A stretch of 64,000 nt of DNA from Vibrio sp. CB1-14 (GCF_040412085.2 NZ_CP115921.1:1612001-1676000), one strand, 5' to 3'; counted from the stretch's first letter, positions 35,499 to 45,458 are shown. Notes: a model not told the origin generated them from the letters alone. Numbers and translations are program-made.

Positions 35499-35910
35499 AA
35501 CTGACTCCTTGTGTATCAACTTGTGAATACTTTTCTTACCAAACAGAAGTCAAAGGGGTGCTTGGAGCATTTTGGCACGCCAATTTGCATAGCCATTCCT
35601 TAACTATTGGCAGAAGTATTGTTCTTTTTTAACCAACTGGGTTCGTAACATCAAGCTATTTGTAACTAAAAGACATAATTTCATTACATATAACGGAAAG
35701 TAATGACTTTTAAACAAACCAATCTAGTAAAAAAACCACACGAAAACCCCATATTAGAGGTCATACCAGTGCAATATTACCTATACTTGGGAAATTTTCG
35801 TGTAAGTAGGTCATATTATGACAATATTTGCTGCAAACAGATGACCAACGTCAATTAAATCAATCAACTGAAACTGGTCTTTCCAGAACAAAAATGCATC
35901 AAAAATAGGG
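35499..35910. other. intergenic region upstream of pntA
   Basis: About 410 AT-rich bases lie between the pntA start and the end of the PF10115 gene. It must hold the pntAB promoter. I note only a perfect 13-bp palindrome, GTCATATTATGAC at 35810-35822. No ORF with a ribosome site or RNA gene is evident. Confidence 0.45.
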
Positions 35911-36186
35911 TTAGAAAATCTTCTCACCCATTTGGTCTATGAACATTTGCGCTTTCTTAAGCATGAGTTCATTGGCGTCACCCTCGGTTCCGAGTACATC
36001 AGAGCGAATGAATCTGTGTTCTTTGACTTCGTCGTCAAATGTCTTAGTGATTCGACCAGCAATACGATATTGGCCATTTTCTGCAATGGCTTCTTGGTAA
36101 ATGAGGAACCCTTTGTACTCAACAGGTTCGACTTGCTTTGGCTCTGGCGATTTACCGCCACCAAACAATTTTGAAAACAGTCCCAC
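35911..36186 (-). CDS. PF10115 (HlyU-named) small protein
   Basis: The 91-residue protein starts with GTG 36186, seven bases after AAGGAAAGCCT. The N-terminus MGLFSKLFGGGKSP is followed by a beta-rich core (VEYKGFLIYQEAIAENGQYRIAGRITKTF, abbreviated) and the conserved HRFIRSDV...A.FIDQMGEKIF. It resembles the PF10115 family named after HlyU; note that the true V. cholerae and V. vulnificus HlyU regulators are ArsR-type and unrelated to this fold. No DNA-binding motif is visible, so 'transcriptional regulator' would be a label only. Confidence 0.7.
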   Translation of the reverse strand: MGLFSKLFGGGKSPEPKQVEPVEYKGFLIYQEAIAENGQYRIAGRITKTFDDEVKEHRFIRSDVLGTEGDANELMLKKAQMFIDQMGEKIF

Positions 36187-36494
36187 AGGCTTTCCTTAAC
36201 GGCAAGTTATCTTATAAAAGCTCATGTTCGCTATTTTCCATTTTAGGGTCAACTTGAATCTCGCAAAGTTGTCGAGCTAATGCCGAATTGAATTGATTAT
36301 TCCCGCAGCGATTCTATGGTTTCTAATGACATGAAATTTCTAAACATTTAATTGCAAACCGTATTTTTATAAACATTGCGGGAAAGGATCAGGTTTTGGA
36401 CTTCTAAATGACAAAATACTTGGCAAAACATTAAATTACCGTATGCTAAAGCACTGTATAATAATCTCTATTGAAGTACCTGAGTTCTTATTTA
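36187..36494. other. divergent intergenic region upstream of the diguanylate cyclase gene
   Basis: About 300 bases separate the PF10115 gene (minus) from the GGDEF gene (plus). I see no additional gene, hairpin or recognisable operator. Confidence 0.45.
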
Positions 36495-37733
36495 ATGGCG
36501 ACCTCTTTTACCAGTTCAAACCTATTTCGTCTCTTCATGCCCGTGTTGATGATGATTGGTGTATTGGCTGGTGTAAATCACATCATTGACGCTACTCAAG
36601 CTAACTCCGGCTTCGTCACCAACCTCCCTTATATCTTGTTTGCTACGGCAATCGCGCTTAGCCACACTTTTAAGCAGTCTCGAATGGCAATGGTGGCTCT
36701 ATCAATGCTACTTGCTTACTTAGTCGTGCAAGTTCGTCTGCAAAGTCCACTAAGTTCTGGCACTACATTACTCGAGTTGTCATTGTTGAGTTTGTTGCTC
36801 CCAGTTTCTTGCTGTCTCGTTTATCTGTTTTCTGACACTGGTGTAATTAGCCGCGGCATGGCGATCTTTGGTGTTACGATTATGAGCTTCGTTGGCTGGA
36901 CCGCACTAATACTGTCTCATTTTGCTGGCGGTGGATTTCTAGGGTTTGAAAGTGACTTGCTGATGGCGTTTCCTCAAATCTCACGGCTACCATTGGTTTT
37001 AGTGCTTTTTACTGTAGCGATAGTCGGGGCGACTGGTATATTTCTGCTTAACTACAACCGCCCTATTGACGCTGCAGTCTTTGCCTCAATATTTATGGCA
37101 GGCGGCACGTTCATCTTCTTTCATATCCCTTACATTTCGAGCACGCTATTTTCGTTATCAGGTGTATTGATCATTATTTACGTCATTTCCGCTAGTCATC
37201 AAATGGCGTTCAACGATCGATTGACAAACATACCAGGCCGACGCGCACTCGAAATGGACATGAAGCATTTGGGAAGAAAGTTCACCATCGCTATGCTCGA
37301 TGTTGATCACTTTAAATCATTCAATGATACTTACGGCCACGATACTGGTGATGACGTACTTAAACTGGTCGCATCACGCATGACTGGTGTTGGTGGTAAT
37401 GCAAAAGTATACCGTTATGGTGGTGAGGAGTTCACTATCTTGTTCAAAGGTAAAACTGCAAAAGATAGTAAACCCTACTTGGATGAACTGCGTGAGCAAA
37501 TTCAAGACTATCAGATGGTTATTCGAGACGAGACCAAGCGCCCTGCCAATACAAAACAAGGCGTGAAAAAGCGCGGAACTAAAAATGATCAGTCAACGGT
37601 GAGTGTCACTGTTAGTATTGGTGCAGCCGACAGCAAGACGACTCGCAAACCTGAAGACGTGCTTAAAAAGGCGGATAAAGCGCTTTACAGCGCTAAAGAG
37701 AAAGGCCGAAACCAAGTACAGTGCGCGCGATAA
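36495..37733 (+). CDS. membrane-bound diguanylate cyclase (GGDEF)
   Basis: ATG 36495 gives 412 residues (a TTG at 36471 would add eight; neither has a strong ribosome site). About seven or eight hydrophobic segments occupy residues 1-235. A GGDEF domain follows with MLDVDHFKSFNDTYGHDTGDDVL and an intact active-site YRYGGEEF. The RxxD product-inhibition site before GGEEF is absent. A Lys/Thr-rich insertion of about 22 residues (RPANTKQGVKKRGTKN region) interrupts the domain before the SIGAA strand. It should make cyclic di-GMP from GTP at the inner membrane. The signal sensed is unknown. Confidence 0.85.
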   Translation: MATSFTSSNLFRLFMPVLMMIGVLAGVNHIIDATQANSGFVTNLPYILFATAIALSHTFKQSRMAMVALSMLLAYLVVQVRLQSPLSSGTTLLELSLLSLLLPVSCCLVYLFSDTGVISRGMAIFGVTIMSFVGWTALILSHFAGGGFLGFESDLLMAFPQISRLPLVLVLFTVAIVGATGIFLLNYNRPIDAAVFASIFMAGGTFIFFHIPYISSTLFSLSGVLIIIYVISASHQMAFNDRLTNIPGRRALEMDMKHLGRKFTIAMLDVDHFKSFNDTYGHDTGDDVLKLVASRMTGVGGNAKVYRYGGEEFTILFKGKTAKDSKPYLDELREQIQDYQMVIRDETKRPANTKQGVKKRGTKNDQSTVSVTVSIGAADSKTTRKPEDVLKKADKALYSAKEKGRNQVQCAR

Positions 37734-37757
37734 CCACATTGTTCTCAATCAAAGACG

Positions 37758-38714
37758 TTACTCCTGGTTAAAGAACAGTACTATACTGCCCCCTTTCAAG
37801 TCACTACCGTAATTGACGCTGAGTCCAATTCCAACATTGTCGACCATCGGAATGTGAAATGGCGGCGTTAGCAACCAACCCACCGTCCCTTCATAGTAAT
37901 GACTCGAGCCTAATATCCCTATTGTGTCACCGCCGATATCGACTCTTCGTATACTGGTATAAACCGTTTGAATCGAGCGACCCCAGTCAGTCACATCATA
38001 AAAGAGCTTCGCTTCATTTGACCAATACCATCCTTCCGGCGTGCCAACATCTCCATCATTTGCTTGTCCCCAACCATAACCAGAAAAGTAGTTAAAGTTA
38101 GATCTAAATTTCACCTCACCCCAGTCTTTATCTTTGGTGTAATTGAATCCGACTTTTGGTTGAATCGATGTCGACCAAGCCGTTGTATTCACAAGCTTTC
38201 CATCAATAAAAGGCTGAAACAACTTGGAAAATGGGGATTGAAAATCGTAATTACTATTGAGGTATTGAAGATGGATACCGACGCCAGTTTCAAATGTCCA
38301 GTTTGGTGTAAAGTTGATTTCTTGCTCATAACCACTAAAGACACCGAGGACATATTTTCTGTGGCTATCTGGCCCATCTATAATTTGATCTTCAATCCTA
38401 AGCGCAGAAAAGCGTATGACAGCACGTTGTTGGAACATCTTATCATCGGAAAGATCGAAAGTAAGAGGCAATGCTGATACAGCAATATTCTTGCGCTTGT
38501 CGAGTGCGTCTTGGGAACCAATATTTTCGTTGTCGATATTAAATACGGTATTGGGATCAAAGTCTTTAAACCCGAGCGTCAAAGCTTCACTGTCCGTAAG
38601 AATAATTGCGGCAGCAAAGTCCTCTTCGAAGATGTCCCTAAACTCCGGGTCAGCCTGAGCTGAAAAGTGACAAATTATCGCTGCAGCCACAAAGCTTTGA
38701 GAGACTTTTAACAA
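37758..38714 (-). CDS. outer-membrane beta-barrel, solitary autotransporter-like (Omp_AT/DUF3233-like)
   Basis: The 318-residue protein has a signal peptide (FVAAAIICHFSAQA), an N-terminal segment DPEFRDIFEEDFAAAIILTDSEALTLGF (described in part), and then amphipathic strands ending in GGSIVLFFNQE. The layout fits the Vibrio 'solitary outer membrane autotransporter-like beta-barrel' family, which lacks a passenger domain. It is convergent with the diguanylate cyclase gene, with 24 bases between stops and no clear terminator. The function is unknown. Confidence 0.7.
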   Translation of the reverse strand: MLKVSQSFVAAAIICHFSAQADPEFRDIFEEDFAAAIILTDSEALTLGFKDFDPNTVFNIDNENIGSQDALDKRKNIAVSALPLTFDLSDDKMFQQRAVIRFSALRIEDQIIDGPDSHRKYVLGVFSGYEQEINFTPNWTFETGVGIHLQYLNSNYDFQSPFSKLFQPFIDGKLVNTTAWSTSIQPKVGFNYTKDKDWGEVKFRSNFNYFSGYGWGQANDGDVGTPEGWYWSNEAKLFYDVTDWGRSIQTVYTSIRRVDIGGDTIGILGSSHYYEGTVGWLLTPPFHIPMVDNVGIGLSVNYGSDLKGGSIVLFFNQE

Positions 38715-38919
38715 AACAACCTCATAAATGAACCACTAAAAACCTGACTAACTGGCTTATTAATTTACTTACTTGAATCGAGCCTAAGGCTAAGAATAGC
38801 AAAAGCATCACCCGATAAAGTAACGCTTTGTCATGACGGTAGCTAAAATTCGTCTTAACCAATCACTTTGAATAAGTGCTTAGTCGTTGTTTTAACAACC
38901 ATTGATAGGATAAGAGATA

Positions 38920-39903
38920 TTATGAAGTCGTACTAATGATATCGCTCTCTAGCTGCAATACGTAGCGATTACGACCACTTCGTTTCGCTTGATAGAGCAG
39001 CTTGTCGGCTCTTTCATACAGCTCATTAATGGATTCAGTCCCTGTTGGGATAGCACTATAAACACCAAGTGACAGCGTCACTCTATCTGCAGTTTGAGAG
39101 TACTCGTGTGGAATGTTCAACGATACTATCCCGTCTTTTACTCGTGCTGCATTTTCTTCTGCTTCGGCTATATCACTTCGACTGAGCAATATAACGAACT
39201 CCTCCCCACCATAACGCCCTACATACTCACCAGAACGGATGAACATGACGTCTAAAAACTGAGCAATGTTAATTAAACACTGGTCGCCTTCGGTATGTCC
39301 GTAGTTATCGTTGAACGCTTTGAAATGATCGACATCCATTAGAATCACAGAAAGCGGCATTTGATGTCGGCCGTGCCACTGGATCAGCTCGGTCAATTTT
39401 TGATCCATATAACGGCGATTAAACAGTTTGGTTAGGCCATCTTCATTTGCTTGATGCTGAAGCGCTCGGTTCGCTTCTTCCAACTGAGAACTGGCTTGTT
39501 TTAACTCACGTCTCATGTGAGCAATACGCTGCATAGCAATCAATTTTGATTGCAACACAATCTTGTTGACGGGTTTTACAAGATAATCGTCACCACCCGC
39601 ATCGATCGCTTTAGCGATCATTTCCGGCTCATCGTGACTACTTAGGAAAATGATAGGGATCCAATCGGCTTTGTAGCGTAGACGTATCTCTGAGGCGACT
39701 TCAAACCCGTCCATTTCAGGCATTGAGATATCTAGGAGCACCAACTCAGGGTCAAACGTCGGATAAAGCGCGAGAGCCTCTCGCCCACTCGCTGCAACCT
39801 CAACCTCATGCCCCAGTTGTTTGAGGCGTATCTGCAACTGCATTCTTTCCAACTGAGCGTCATCAACGAGGAGTATTTTCATCGAAGATTCTATGGACAT
39901 CAT
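38920..39903 (-). CDS. response regulator with diguanylate cyclase output (REC-GGDEF)
   Basis: The frame extends to 39981, but ATG 39903, five bases after AAGGA, is the best start (327 residues). The receiver domain has the acidic pair in LLVDDAQ, Asp58 (LVLLDISMPEMDGFEV) and Lys in DDYLVKPVNK. A helical linker (about 125-170) leads to GGDEF with LMDVDHFKAFNDNYGHTEGDQ and an intact GRYGGEEF. The inhibitory site reads RSGE instead of RxxD, so feedback control may be weakened. Domain order is that of PleD/WspR-like cyclases. No cognate kinase is adjacent. Confidence 0.88.
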   Translation of the reverse strand: MMSIESSMKILLVDDAQLERMQLQIRLKQLGHEVEVAASGREALALYPTFDPELVLLDISMPEMDGFEVASEIRLRYKADWIPIIFLSSHDEPEMIAKAIDAGGDDYLVKPVNKIVLQSKLIAMQRIAHMRRELKQASSQLEEANRALQHQANEDGLTKLFNRRYMDQKLTELIQWHGRHQMPLSVILMDVDHFKAFNDNYGHTEGDQCLINIAQFLDVMFIRSGEYVGRYGGEEFVILLSRSDIAEAEENAARVKDGIVSLNIPHEYSQTADRVTLSLGVYSAIPTGTESINELYERADKLLYQAKRSGRNRYVLQLESDIISTTS

Positions 39904-40117
39904 AAGCATCCTTGTCTTTGTATTACGCCGATGTATTGTTAATATAAACCACATATTAGGACAATATTCAAACAGTCCCACAAAAATCGCAATAATAACA
40001 GCTTGTTTAGGCCGAAAACGAAGTTTTGGCTGGGCATTATCTAATGAGTTGGATTATTATTGTCTTTTAGGAAGGTAATCGCAGGATTATCGATAAACGT
40101 TATACAGAGAAAGCTGC

Positions 40118-40555
40118 ATGTCTGACACACAAAATACTGAAACCCCAATCGTAGACCTAGAAACGATATCCGCTGAGCTAAAGCAGGTTATCCTATTTGA
40201 CGAGGTGCCAGAAGAGCTTTACAACATGGTAGTATCGATTCACGAAGTGACTGAAGAAGCAGTTCGTGAAGCATGGGATTCACTGCCAGCCAGTGCTCAA
40301 AACATCCTAGACAACTTTGAACAGTTCCACGCGTTGATCTCGGTTAGCCAAGCTTTCGCTGGTGTAAGCGCTCTTGAAGAGTTTACAACAATGGAACTTC
40401 CAGCAGATATGAGCGACGAAGATAAAGAATCTTACAAAGCTGAGCTTCTTGATAAAGTACTGCAAAACTGCATCAAAGACATGGTTAAGCAAATCAAGAA
40501 AGCGCGTCGTGACGCGATTCTAAAGCGTGACTTCAAAGAAGTATTCGTGAAGTAA
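40118..40555 (+). CDS. DUF3069-like acidic conserved protein
   Basis: The 145-residue protein is acidic and helical, with ILFDEVPEELYNMVVSIHEVTEEAVREAWDSLPASAQNILDNF (in part) and a basic C-terminal stretch KQIKKARRDAILKRDFKEVF. It has no signal, membrane span or Cys-rich motif. It fits DUF3069, known from Vibrio and Shewanella, with unknown function. It is monocistronic with a clear terminator. Confidence 0.72.
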   Translation: MSDTQNTETPIVDLETISAELKQVILFDEVPEELYNMVVSIHEVTEEAVREAWDSLPASAQNILDNFEQFHALISVSQAFAGVSALEEFTTMELPADMSDEDKESYKAELLDKVLQNCIKDMVKQIKKARRDAILKRDFKEVFVK

Positions 40556-40570
40556 TCGCTATAGAAGATC

Positions 40571-40600
40571 AAAAAGCCACATTGTCACGTGGCTTTTTTT
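40571..40600. terminator. bidirectional terminator between the DUF3069 gene and modC
   Basis: AAAAAGCCAC-(ATTGTCAC)-GTGGCTTTTTTT lies 15 bases after the DUF3069 stop and overlaps the modC stop. Confidence 0.75.
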
Positions 40601-41711
40601 ATAGGTGGGGTTCAAGCGCGACGTCTTTTTGCGCGACACTCACACCTTTAATTTGAGCGTACACCGATTGGCCTACGTTCAATTGCAGGTCATCCACTGC
40701 CCACTGGGTAACCGTCGCAACAAGTTCACAGCGACCTCCTAAAGACAATACCACTTCAACACTTTGTCTTGGGGTTCCTTTTCCGCCCTGAGCAATTGTT
40801 TTAATGGTACAAGGTAAAATATTTCGAATGGACGTATTTATCGCTCGGCTTAGTGCAATTGAAACGTCGTTAGCTCTAACTCGCAATCGCACTGTTTCAC
40901 CGACGGCCGCTTCCGTTCGCTGCACCCATAAGTAGTGATCGTTCGTTAACGCCACTTTCGTCAGGCCATACGTATCATTTTGAGCGACCACCTCACCTTT
41001 AAATAGTGCGCTTTTGTCAGAAAACGATTGCCACGATTGCATGATTTTCGTACCCCACACATGCTCAATCAAACCGGATTCGACAATGCAACCCTCATCA
41101 ATAATAACCAGGTGCTGTGCCAGTCGCAAAATCTCATTAAGGCTATGTGTCACGTATAGAATCGGGATATCAACACGACTCGACAATGCTTCTAGAAAAG
41201 GCATTAACTCGCGTTTTCTCGGATTATCAAGTGACGCTAATGGTTCATCCATGAGCAATACCTTAGGCTTGCTCAGTAGTGCGCGTCCGATAGCAACTCG
41301 CTGTTTCTCCCCTCCAGACAACGAACTTGGATAGCGATTCAAAAGCGGCTCAATAGCAAGCAGCTCTACAATTTCATTAAAATGCCCTGCATCATTTTTA
41401 GTGACCCCGTAACGCAAATTGCGCTCTACAGACAAATGAGGAAATAAACGTGCGTCTTGGAATACATAGCCTATTTCTCGCTTTTCTATCGCGAGATCAA
41501 TCCCCTGGCTGGAATCAAATATCGTTCGACCATTAAAGTGAATATGCCCTGAATCTGGTTGGACTAACCCACTAATAAGGTTTATTAACGTGGTCTTACC
41601 CGCGCCAGAGCGCCCAAAGATGGCACTGATACCACTCGAAGGCAATGAAGCTTTTAGATGGAATGCTTGCTCACCAAATTTTTTGGTTACATCGATATCT
41701 AACCTTGTCAT
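40599..41711 (-). CDS. modC: molybdate ABC transporter ATP-binding protein
   Basis: ATG 41711 (after GGAGTGACACA) gives 370 residues. Walker A is FGRSGAGKTTL, the ABC signature LSGGEKQR, and Walker B VLLMDEPLASLD followed by the switch His in VTHSL. The C-terminal third is a molybdate-binding (Mop/TOBE) domain (VRLRVRANDVSIALSRA, CELVATVTQWAVDDLQL), which in ModC proteins gives feedback by molybdate. The start overlaps the modB stop by four bases (ATGA), indicating translational coupling. Confidence 0.93.
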   Translation of the reverse strand: MTRLDIDVTKKFGEQAFHLKASLPSSGISAIFGRSGAGKTTLINLISGLVQPDSGHIHFNGRTIFDSSQGIDLAIEKREIGYVFQDARLFPHLSVERNLRYGVTKNDAGHFNEIVELLAIEPLLNRYPSSLSGGEKQRVAIGRALLSKPKVLLMDEPLASLDNPRKRELMPFLEALSSRVDIPILYVTHSLNEILRLAQHLVIIDEGCIVESGLIEHVWGTKIMQSWQSFSDKSALFKGEVVAQNDTYGLTKVALTNDHYLWVQRTEAAVGETVRLRVRANDVSIALSRAINTSIRNILPCTIKTIAQGGKGTPRQSVEVVLSLGGRCELVATVTQWAVDDLQLNVGQSVYAQIKGVSVAQKDVALEPHL

Positions 41712-42400
41712 TGTGTCACTCCTAAGCGGCGTGCCACCCACCGGTTAAGCGATTCAGAGAAATAGAGTGACGCTAGCGATATCACAATAGAGATGATACA
41801 CAGTCTCATCGCTGCGTCTTCAGCGCCCGGGGTTTCTAAAAAACTGTACATGGCTAAAGGGATCGTTTGGGTTTCACCGGGAATATTCGATACAAAACTG
41901 ATCGTTGCGCCAAACTCACCAAGGCTTCGAGCGAACGACAGCATGGTACCGCTAATAATACCCGGAATAACAAGCGGTAGCGTGATGGTGAAAAACACCT
42001 TTCTCGGCGATGCGCCTAGCGTTCTAGCGGCCTGTTCTAGCTTGTGATCGACACTATCCATCGACAAGCGAATGGAACGAACCATCAAGGGCAGCGCAAC
42101 GATAATGCAGGCTAATACTGCACCTCGCCAGCTAAAACTAAAACTAACGCCAGTTAGCTGATAAATAAACTGGCCTATGACCCCTTGCTTTCCCATGGAA
42201 ACCAAAAGCAAATAACCCACGACAACCGGCGGCAGAACTAAGGGCAAATGAATCACGCTGTCTAAAACACTTTTACCAATGAACTGCTTTTTGCTTAGTA
42301 GCCACGCGAAAAATACGCCAATTGGAATCAACCAGAGAATGGCGACACCGGCCACCTTCACACTGAGCTGTATCGCTTCAACTTCATAGTCAGTCAGCAT
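41708..42400 (-). CDS. modB: molybdate ABC transporter permease
   Basis: ATG 42400, one base after the modA stop, gives MLTDYEVEAIQLSVKVA and 230 residues, as in E. coli ModB (229). Five or so helices are visible, with the EAA-type loop EQAARTLGASPRKVFFTITLP that contacts ModC, and the conserved ARSLGEFGATISFVSNIPGETQTIP. Confidence 0.93.
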   Translation of the reverse strand: MLTDYEVEAIQLSVKVAGVAILWLIPIGVFFAWLLSKKQFIGKSVLDSVIHLPLVLPPVVVGYLLLVSMGKQGVIGQFIYQLTGVSFSFSWRGAVLACIIVALPLMVRSIRLSMDSVDHKLEQAARTLGASPRKVFFTITLPLVIPGIISGTMLSFARSLGEFGATISFVSNIPGETQTIPLAMYSFLETPGAEDAAMRLCIISIVISLASLYFSESLNRWVARRLGVTQ

Positions 42401-42401
42401 A

Positions 42402-43178
42402 TTAAAGTTTTGCTTCCTTATCTGTGATAAATCCATGTTGTCTTAATATGGTTTGCCCTTGTTCTGAAGCGACAAACTCAGCAAACTGCTTGGTCTGCAT
42501 GTCATGGTTGAGTGTCACTAAAGGATAGTCGATAGCATCGTGACTCGAAGCCGGAAATTCAGCCAGTTTAGTGACACCGTCACTAGCCATTAAATCCGAA
42601 CTGTATACGATACCTAAAGGTGCCTCTTTCCTATCCACGAGTGCCAGAACCTGCCTTACATTGTTCACCGGCGCTAATTGACTACGCACAGTTGACCACA
42701 GCTTTAACGATTCCAATGCCTGTTTCGCGTAAATACCCGCTGGTACTGCGTTAACTTGTCCGATTGCTATTCGGTCATCATTAAGGTACCGCTGCCAATC
42801 ACTTTGGTTTGAAATATCAAATGACCTTACTTCACCCTTTGATTTGCTAGTGATTAGAACCAACTTATTTCTGGCGATATGTTGAATATCATCTGAGCTG
42901 ATCACCTTTTGGGAGACGAGATAATCAACCCAGCGCGCGTTGGCAGAAATGAACACATCCGCGGGCGCCTCTCTTTGAATCTGTCTCGCCAATGAAGATG
43001 AGCCCGCGTACACTGCCCTTACTTCAATGCCATACTTATGTTCAAACGTTTGAGCGAGTTCATTGACTGCATTGGTCATAGAGCTTGCAGCAAATACGGT
43101 GAGTGGTTTAGCCATTGCAGGTTGAACCATTGCAATATGTGACAGCGTAACTAAAAGGAGAGTAATTACAGTTCGCAT
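42402..43178 (-). CDS. modA: molybdate-binding periplasmic protein
   Basis: ATG 43178 after GAGGAAACGCC gives a clean signal peptide, MRTVITLLLVTLSHIAMVQPAMA, and 258 residues. The mature protein starts KPLTVFAASSMTNAVNELA, with the oxyanion-binding Ser pair (AASS, GSSSLARQ) and NARWVDYL, VNAVPAGIYAKQAL and GIVYSSDL typical of ModA. The gene starts 16 bases after the cobQ stop, so the transporter is cotranscribed with cobQ. Confidence 0.93.
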   Translation of the reverse strand: MRTVITLLLVTLSHIAMVQPAMAKPLTVFAASSMTNAVNELAQTFEHKYGIEVRAVYAGSSSLARQIQREAPADVFISANARWVDYLVSQKVISSDDIQHIARNKLVLITSKSKGEVRSFDISNQSDWQRYLNDDRIAIGQVNAVPAGIYAKQALESLKLWSTVRSQLAPVNNVRQVLALVDRKEAPLGIVYSSDLMASDGVTKLAEFPASSHDAIDYPLVTLNHDMQTKQFAEFVASEQGQTILRQHGFITDKEAKL

Positions 43179-43194
43179 TAACGGCGTTTCCTCT

Positions 43195-44682
43195 TCAGAA
43201 CTCTTTATCTTTTTTCCCTGATAATTCAAGATCAGGCCACAGTTTTACAAGGTCTAGATGCTGTTCAATCGCATCCGCGATTCTATCGATGGCCGACTCT
43301 TTCTCATCGTTGATCGCAAACGACTCAATATCCGCTCCGTTCACCCAGCGGCAGACCAACTGAGTCACTTCCGGAGAATCAAAGAAACCATGTACGTAGG
43401 TGCCAAACACTTGATTGTCACTGCTGACCGCTCCATCAAACTGCTTATCATCAAAGCTAACCGGCTGCTTGTCGCCAACAGTTGATCGGCCTGCATGAAT
43501 TTCATAGCCAGAGAATGGTGCAGAGCGATTTTCAAGAGTAAGGGTTCCATTAACGTTGGTAAGCTGCTTCTCACTTTCCAATACAGTGTCGAGTTGAAGC
43601 AGGTTCAAGCCATCACTACTTCCAGCGGAGCCTTCTATTCCTTTAGGATCTGCAATAGTATTGCCAAGCATTTGATAACCTCCGCATATCCCCATCACTT
43701 TGCCGCCAAAACGCAGATGCTTGTAGATATCTTTATCCCACCCCTGCTCTCGAAGATAAGCAAGATCATCGCGCACAGATTTAGTCCCAGGCAATACAAT
43801 CAAATCAGCGTTATCTAAACGTTCACCTTTACCTACATATCTAAAATCGATATCAGGATGCAGACGAAGTGCATCAAAGTCGGTGTGATTGCTGATACGT
43901 GTTAATACAGGGACTGCGACACTGAGCTTTGTACTGGACTTAATATCATGTGAGGCATCTATGGCGTCTTCTGCTTCGATATTTAGGCCATGCAAAAAAG
44001 GTAATACACCGATAACGGGCTTACCCGTTTTTTCCTCTAGCCAATCTAAACCGGGTTCTAGTAATGATATATCACCACGAAAACGATTGATGACAAAACC
44101 CTTCACGCGCTGCTGCTCAGATTCCGATAATAAGGCCAGGGTGCCGTAAAGATGGGCGAAAACACCACCTCGGTCTATGTCTGCGACGATAATAACAGGG
44201 ATATCTGCTTCTTCTGCGAACCCCATATTGGCGATGTCATTCGCTCTGAGGTTAATCTCTGCTGGGCTACCTGCGCCTTCAATAACCACGGAATCAAAAC
44301 GGCTACTAAGCTTCTCAAACGAGTCAAGCACATAAGGCATAGCAAAGCGTTTGTAATCATGAAAACCCACTGCGTCCATATTCGCATGGGCTTTGCCTTG
44401 GATAATTATTTGCGCGCCGGTATCAGAATTTGGCTTAATCAACACCGGATTCATATCAACGGTAGCCACTACATTCGCAGCTTGGGCTTGAACCGCCTGA
44501 GCGCGTCCAATTTCACCGCCATCTTCAGTAACTGCACTGTTTAATGCCATATTTTGTGGTTTAAATGGGGCAACCATTATCCCTTGGCGTGCTAGAACGC
44601 GGCATAACCCTGCCACTAATACACTTTTACCCGCATCGGATGTCGTGCCTTGAACCATAAGTGCTTGTGAAGTGCGGCGCAT
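43195..44682 (-). CDS. cobQ: cobyric acid synthase (adenosylcobyrate amidotransferase)
   Basis: ATG 44682 gives [22 protein letters not shown] and 495 residues. The N-terminal dethiobiotin-synthetase-like ATPase domain has the P-loop [21 protein letters not shown] and [13 protein letters not shown]; a class I-like glutamine amidotransferase domain follows with [10 protein letters not shown] (nucleophile Cys) and [10 protein letters not shown] (His). The enzyme amidates four carboxylates of the corrin ring in cobalamin synthesis. No other cobalamin gene is in the window, and it heads the modABC transcription unit, which is unusual. Confidence 0.92.
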   Translation of the reverse strand: MRRTSQALMVQGTTSDAGKSVLVAGLCRVLARQGIMVAPFKPQNMALNSAVTEDGGEIGRAQAVQAQAANVVATVDMNPVLIKPNSDTGAQIIIQGKAHANMDAVGFHDYKRFAMPYVLDSFEKLSSRFDSVVIEGAGSPAEINLRANDIANMGFAEEADIPVIIVADIDRGGVFAHLYGTLALLSESEQQRVKGFVINRFRGDISLLEPGLDWLEEKTGKPVIGVLPFLHGLNIEAEDAIDASHDIKSSTKLSVAVPVLTRISNHTDFDALRLHPDIDFRYVGKGERLDNADLIVLPGTKSVRDDLAYLREQGWDKDIYKHLRFGGKVMGICGGYQMLGNTIADPKGIEGSAGSSDGLNLLQLDTVLESEKQLTNVNGTLTLENRSAPFSGYEIHAGRSTVGDKQPVSFDDKQFDGAVSSDNQVFGTYVHGFFDSPEVTQLVCRWVNGADIESFAINDEKESAIDRIADAIEQHLDLVKLWPDLELSGKKDKEF

Positions 44683-44921
44683 ATCGTGCAAATTTCCTTA
44701 ATCAATAGTCCGATTAGTTTACCTTTTTTACTCATCACGACCAACGCTTCACATTGAAACTTAACGAATTATTCGACACCCAATTGACTAAAGCTTCGTC
44801 AATTATGCCTACAAGCTCTCGATATCGTTAAAATGGTCTGTATTTTGCAATTAGTTTTTTTATATACTTAGTCAATTCAAAATTCGAGATTATATCGATA
44901 TCTTTTTATCATGGAGTCCTC

Positions 44922-45458
44922 ATGCTAGGTAAAGCAAGTCGAGCTGCGCTGTTAACATTGGCAGTTGCCGCCCCTACGCTGGTTCAAGCGAACAATTTTA
45001 ACTATAACTCTTTCGAAGTCCGCTTAGGTGCTAACCCAGGTACAGTAGGAGCTGAGTTTACGACCTTCTTTACGGAAAATACGCATATTATTGCTCGTGC
45101 AGACAGTCGCTTTGAAGGTGACTGGGATGTTGCCGGTGGTTTAGGCTTTAACGGCCCCATTGGTCAATTCGCCGATGTTTTCGGTCAACTTTTGGTGCAC
45201 AATGTGAAAACCAAGGACGACGAAAAATTTGATAGCGAATTTATGTCTGAGTTCAATATCGGTTCACGCGTTTGGCTTCTTCAGAATGTTGAAGGTGTAG
45301 GTCAAGTCGGTATGCTAAATCGCCGTGATGATACCGTGTTTATTTGGAGTGTGGGCGCGCGTTTCCACTCTACTGACGCACTATCACTAGGTGCAGACAT
45401 CAAAGATAGCGGTATTTACGGTCCTCAAGTACAGATGTCCGTAGAGTTTGGCTTCTAA
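44922..45458 (+). CDS. small outer-membrane beta-barrel-like protein
   Basis: The 178-residue protein has a signal peptide (ALLTLAVAAPTLVQA) preceded by ATGGAGTCCTC. The mature part alternates polar and hydrophobic residues in short strands (FEVRLGANPGTVGAEFTTFF, HIIARADSRF, DVAGGLGF) and ends VQMSVEFGF, with a terminal Phe as in outer-membrane barrels. An eight-strand barrel would fit the size. I do not recognise a named family. It is monocistronic. Confidence 0.7.
   Translation: MLGKASRAALLTLAVAAPTLVQANNFNYNSFEVRLGANPGTVGAEFTTFFTENTHIIARADSRFEGDWDVAGGLGFNGPIGQFADVFGQLLVHNVKTKDDEKFDSEFMSEFNIGSRVWLLQNVEGVGQVGMLNRRDDTVFIWSVGARFHSTDALSLGADIKDSGIYGPQVQMSVEFGF

Noticed and set aside
38064..38477. 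137-codon plus-strand ORF inside the Omp_AT-like gene
   Set aside because: It has no ribosome site and no recognisable domain, and is antisense to a protein with a signal peptide and barrel strands.
44683..44921. Cobalamin riboswitch upstream of cobQ
   Set aside because: None of the conserved B12-box or core sequences could be found on the minus strand; the region is simply AT-rich.
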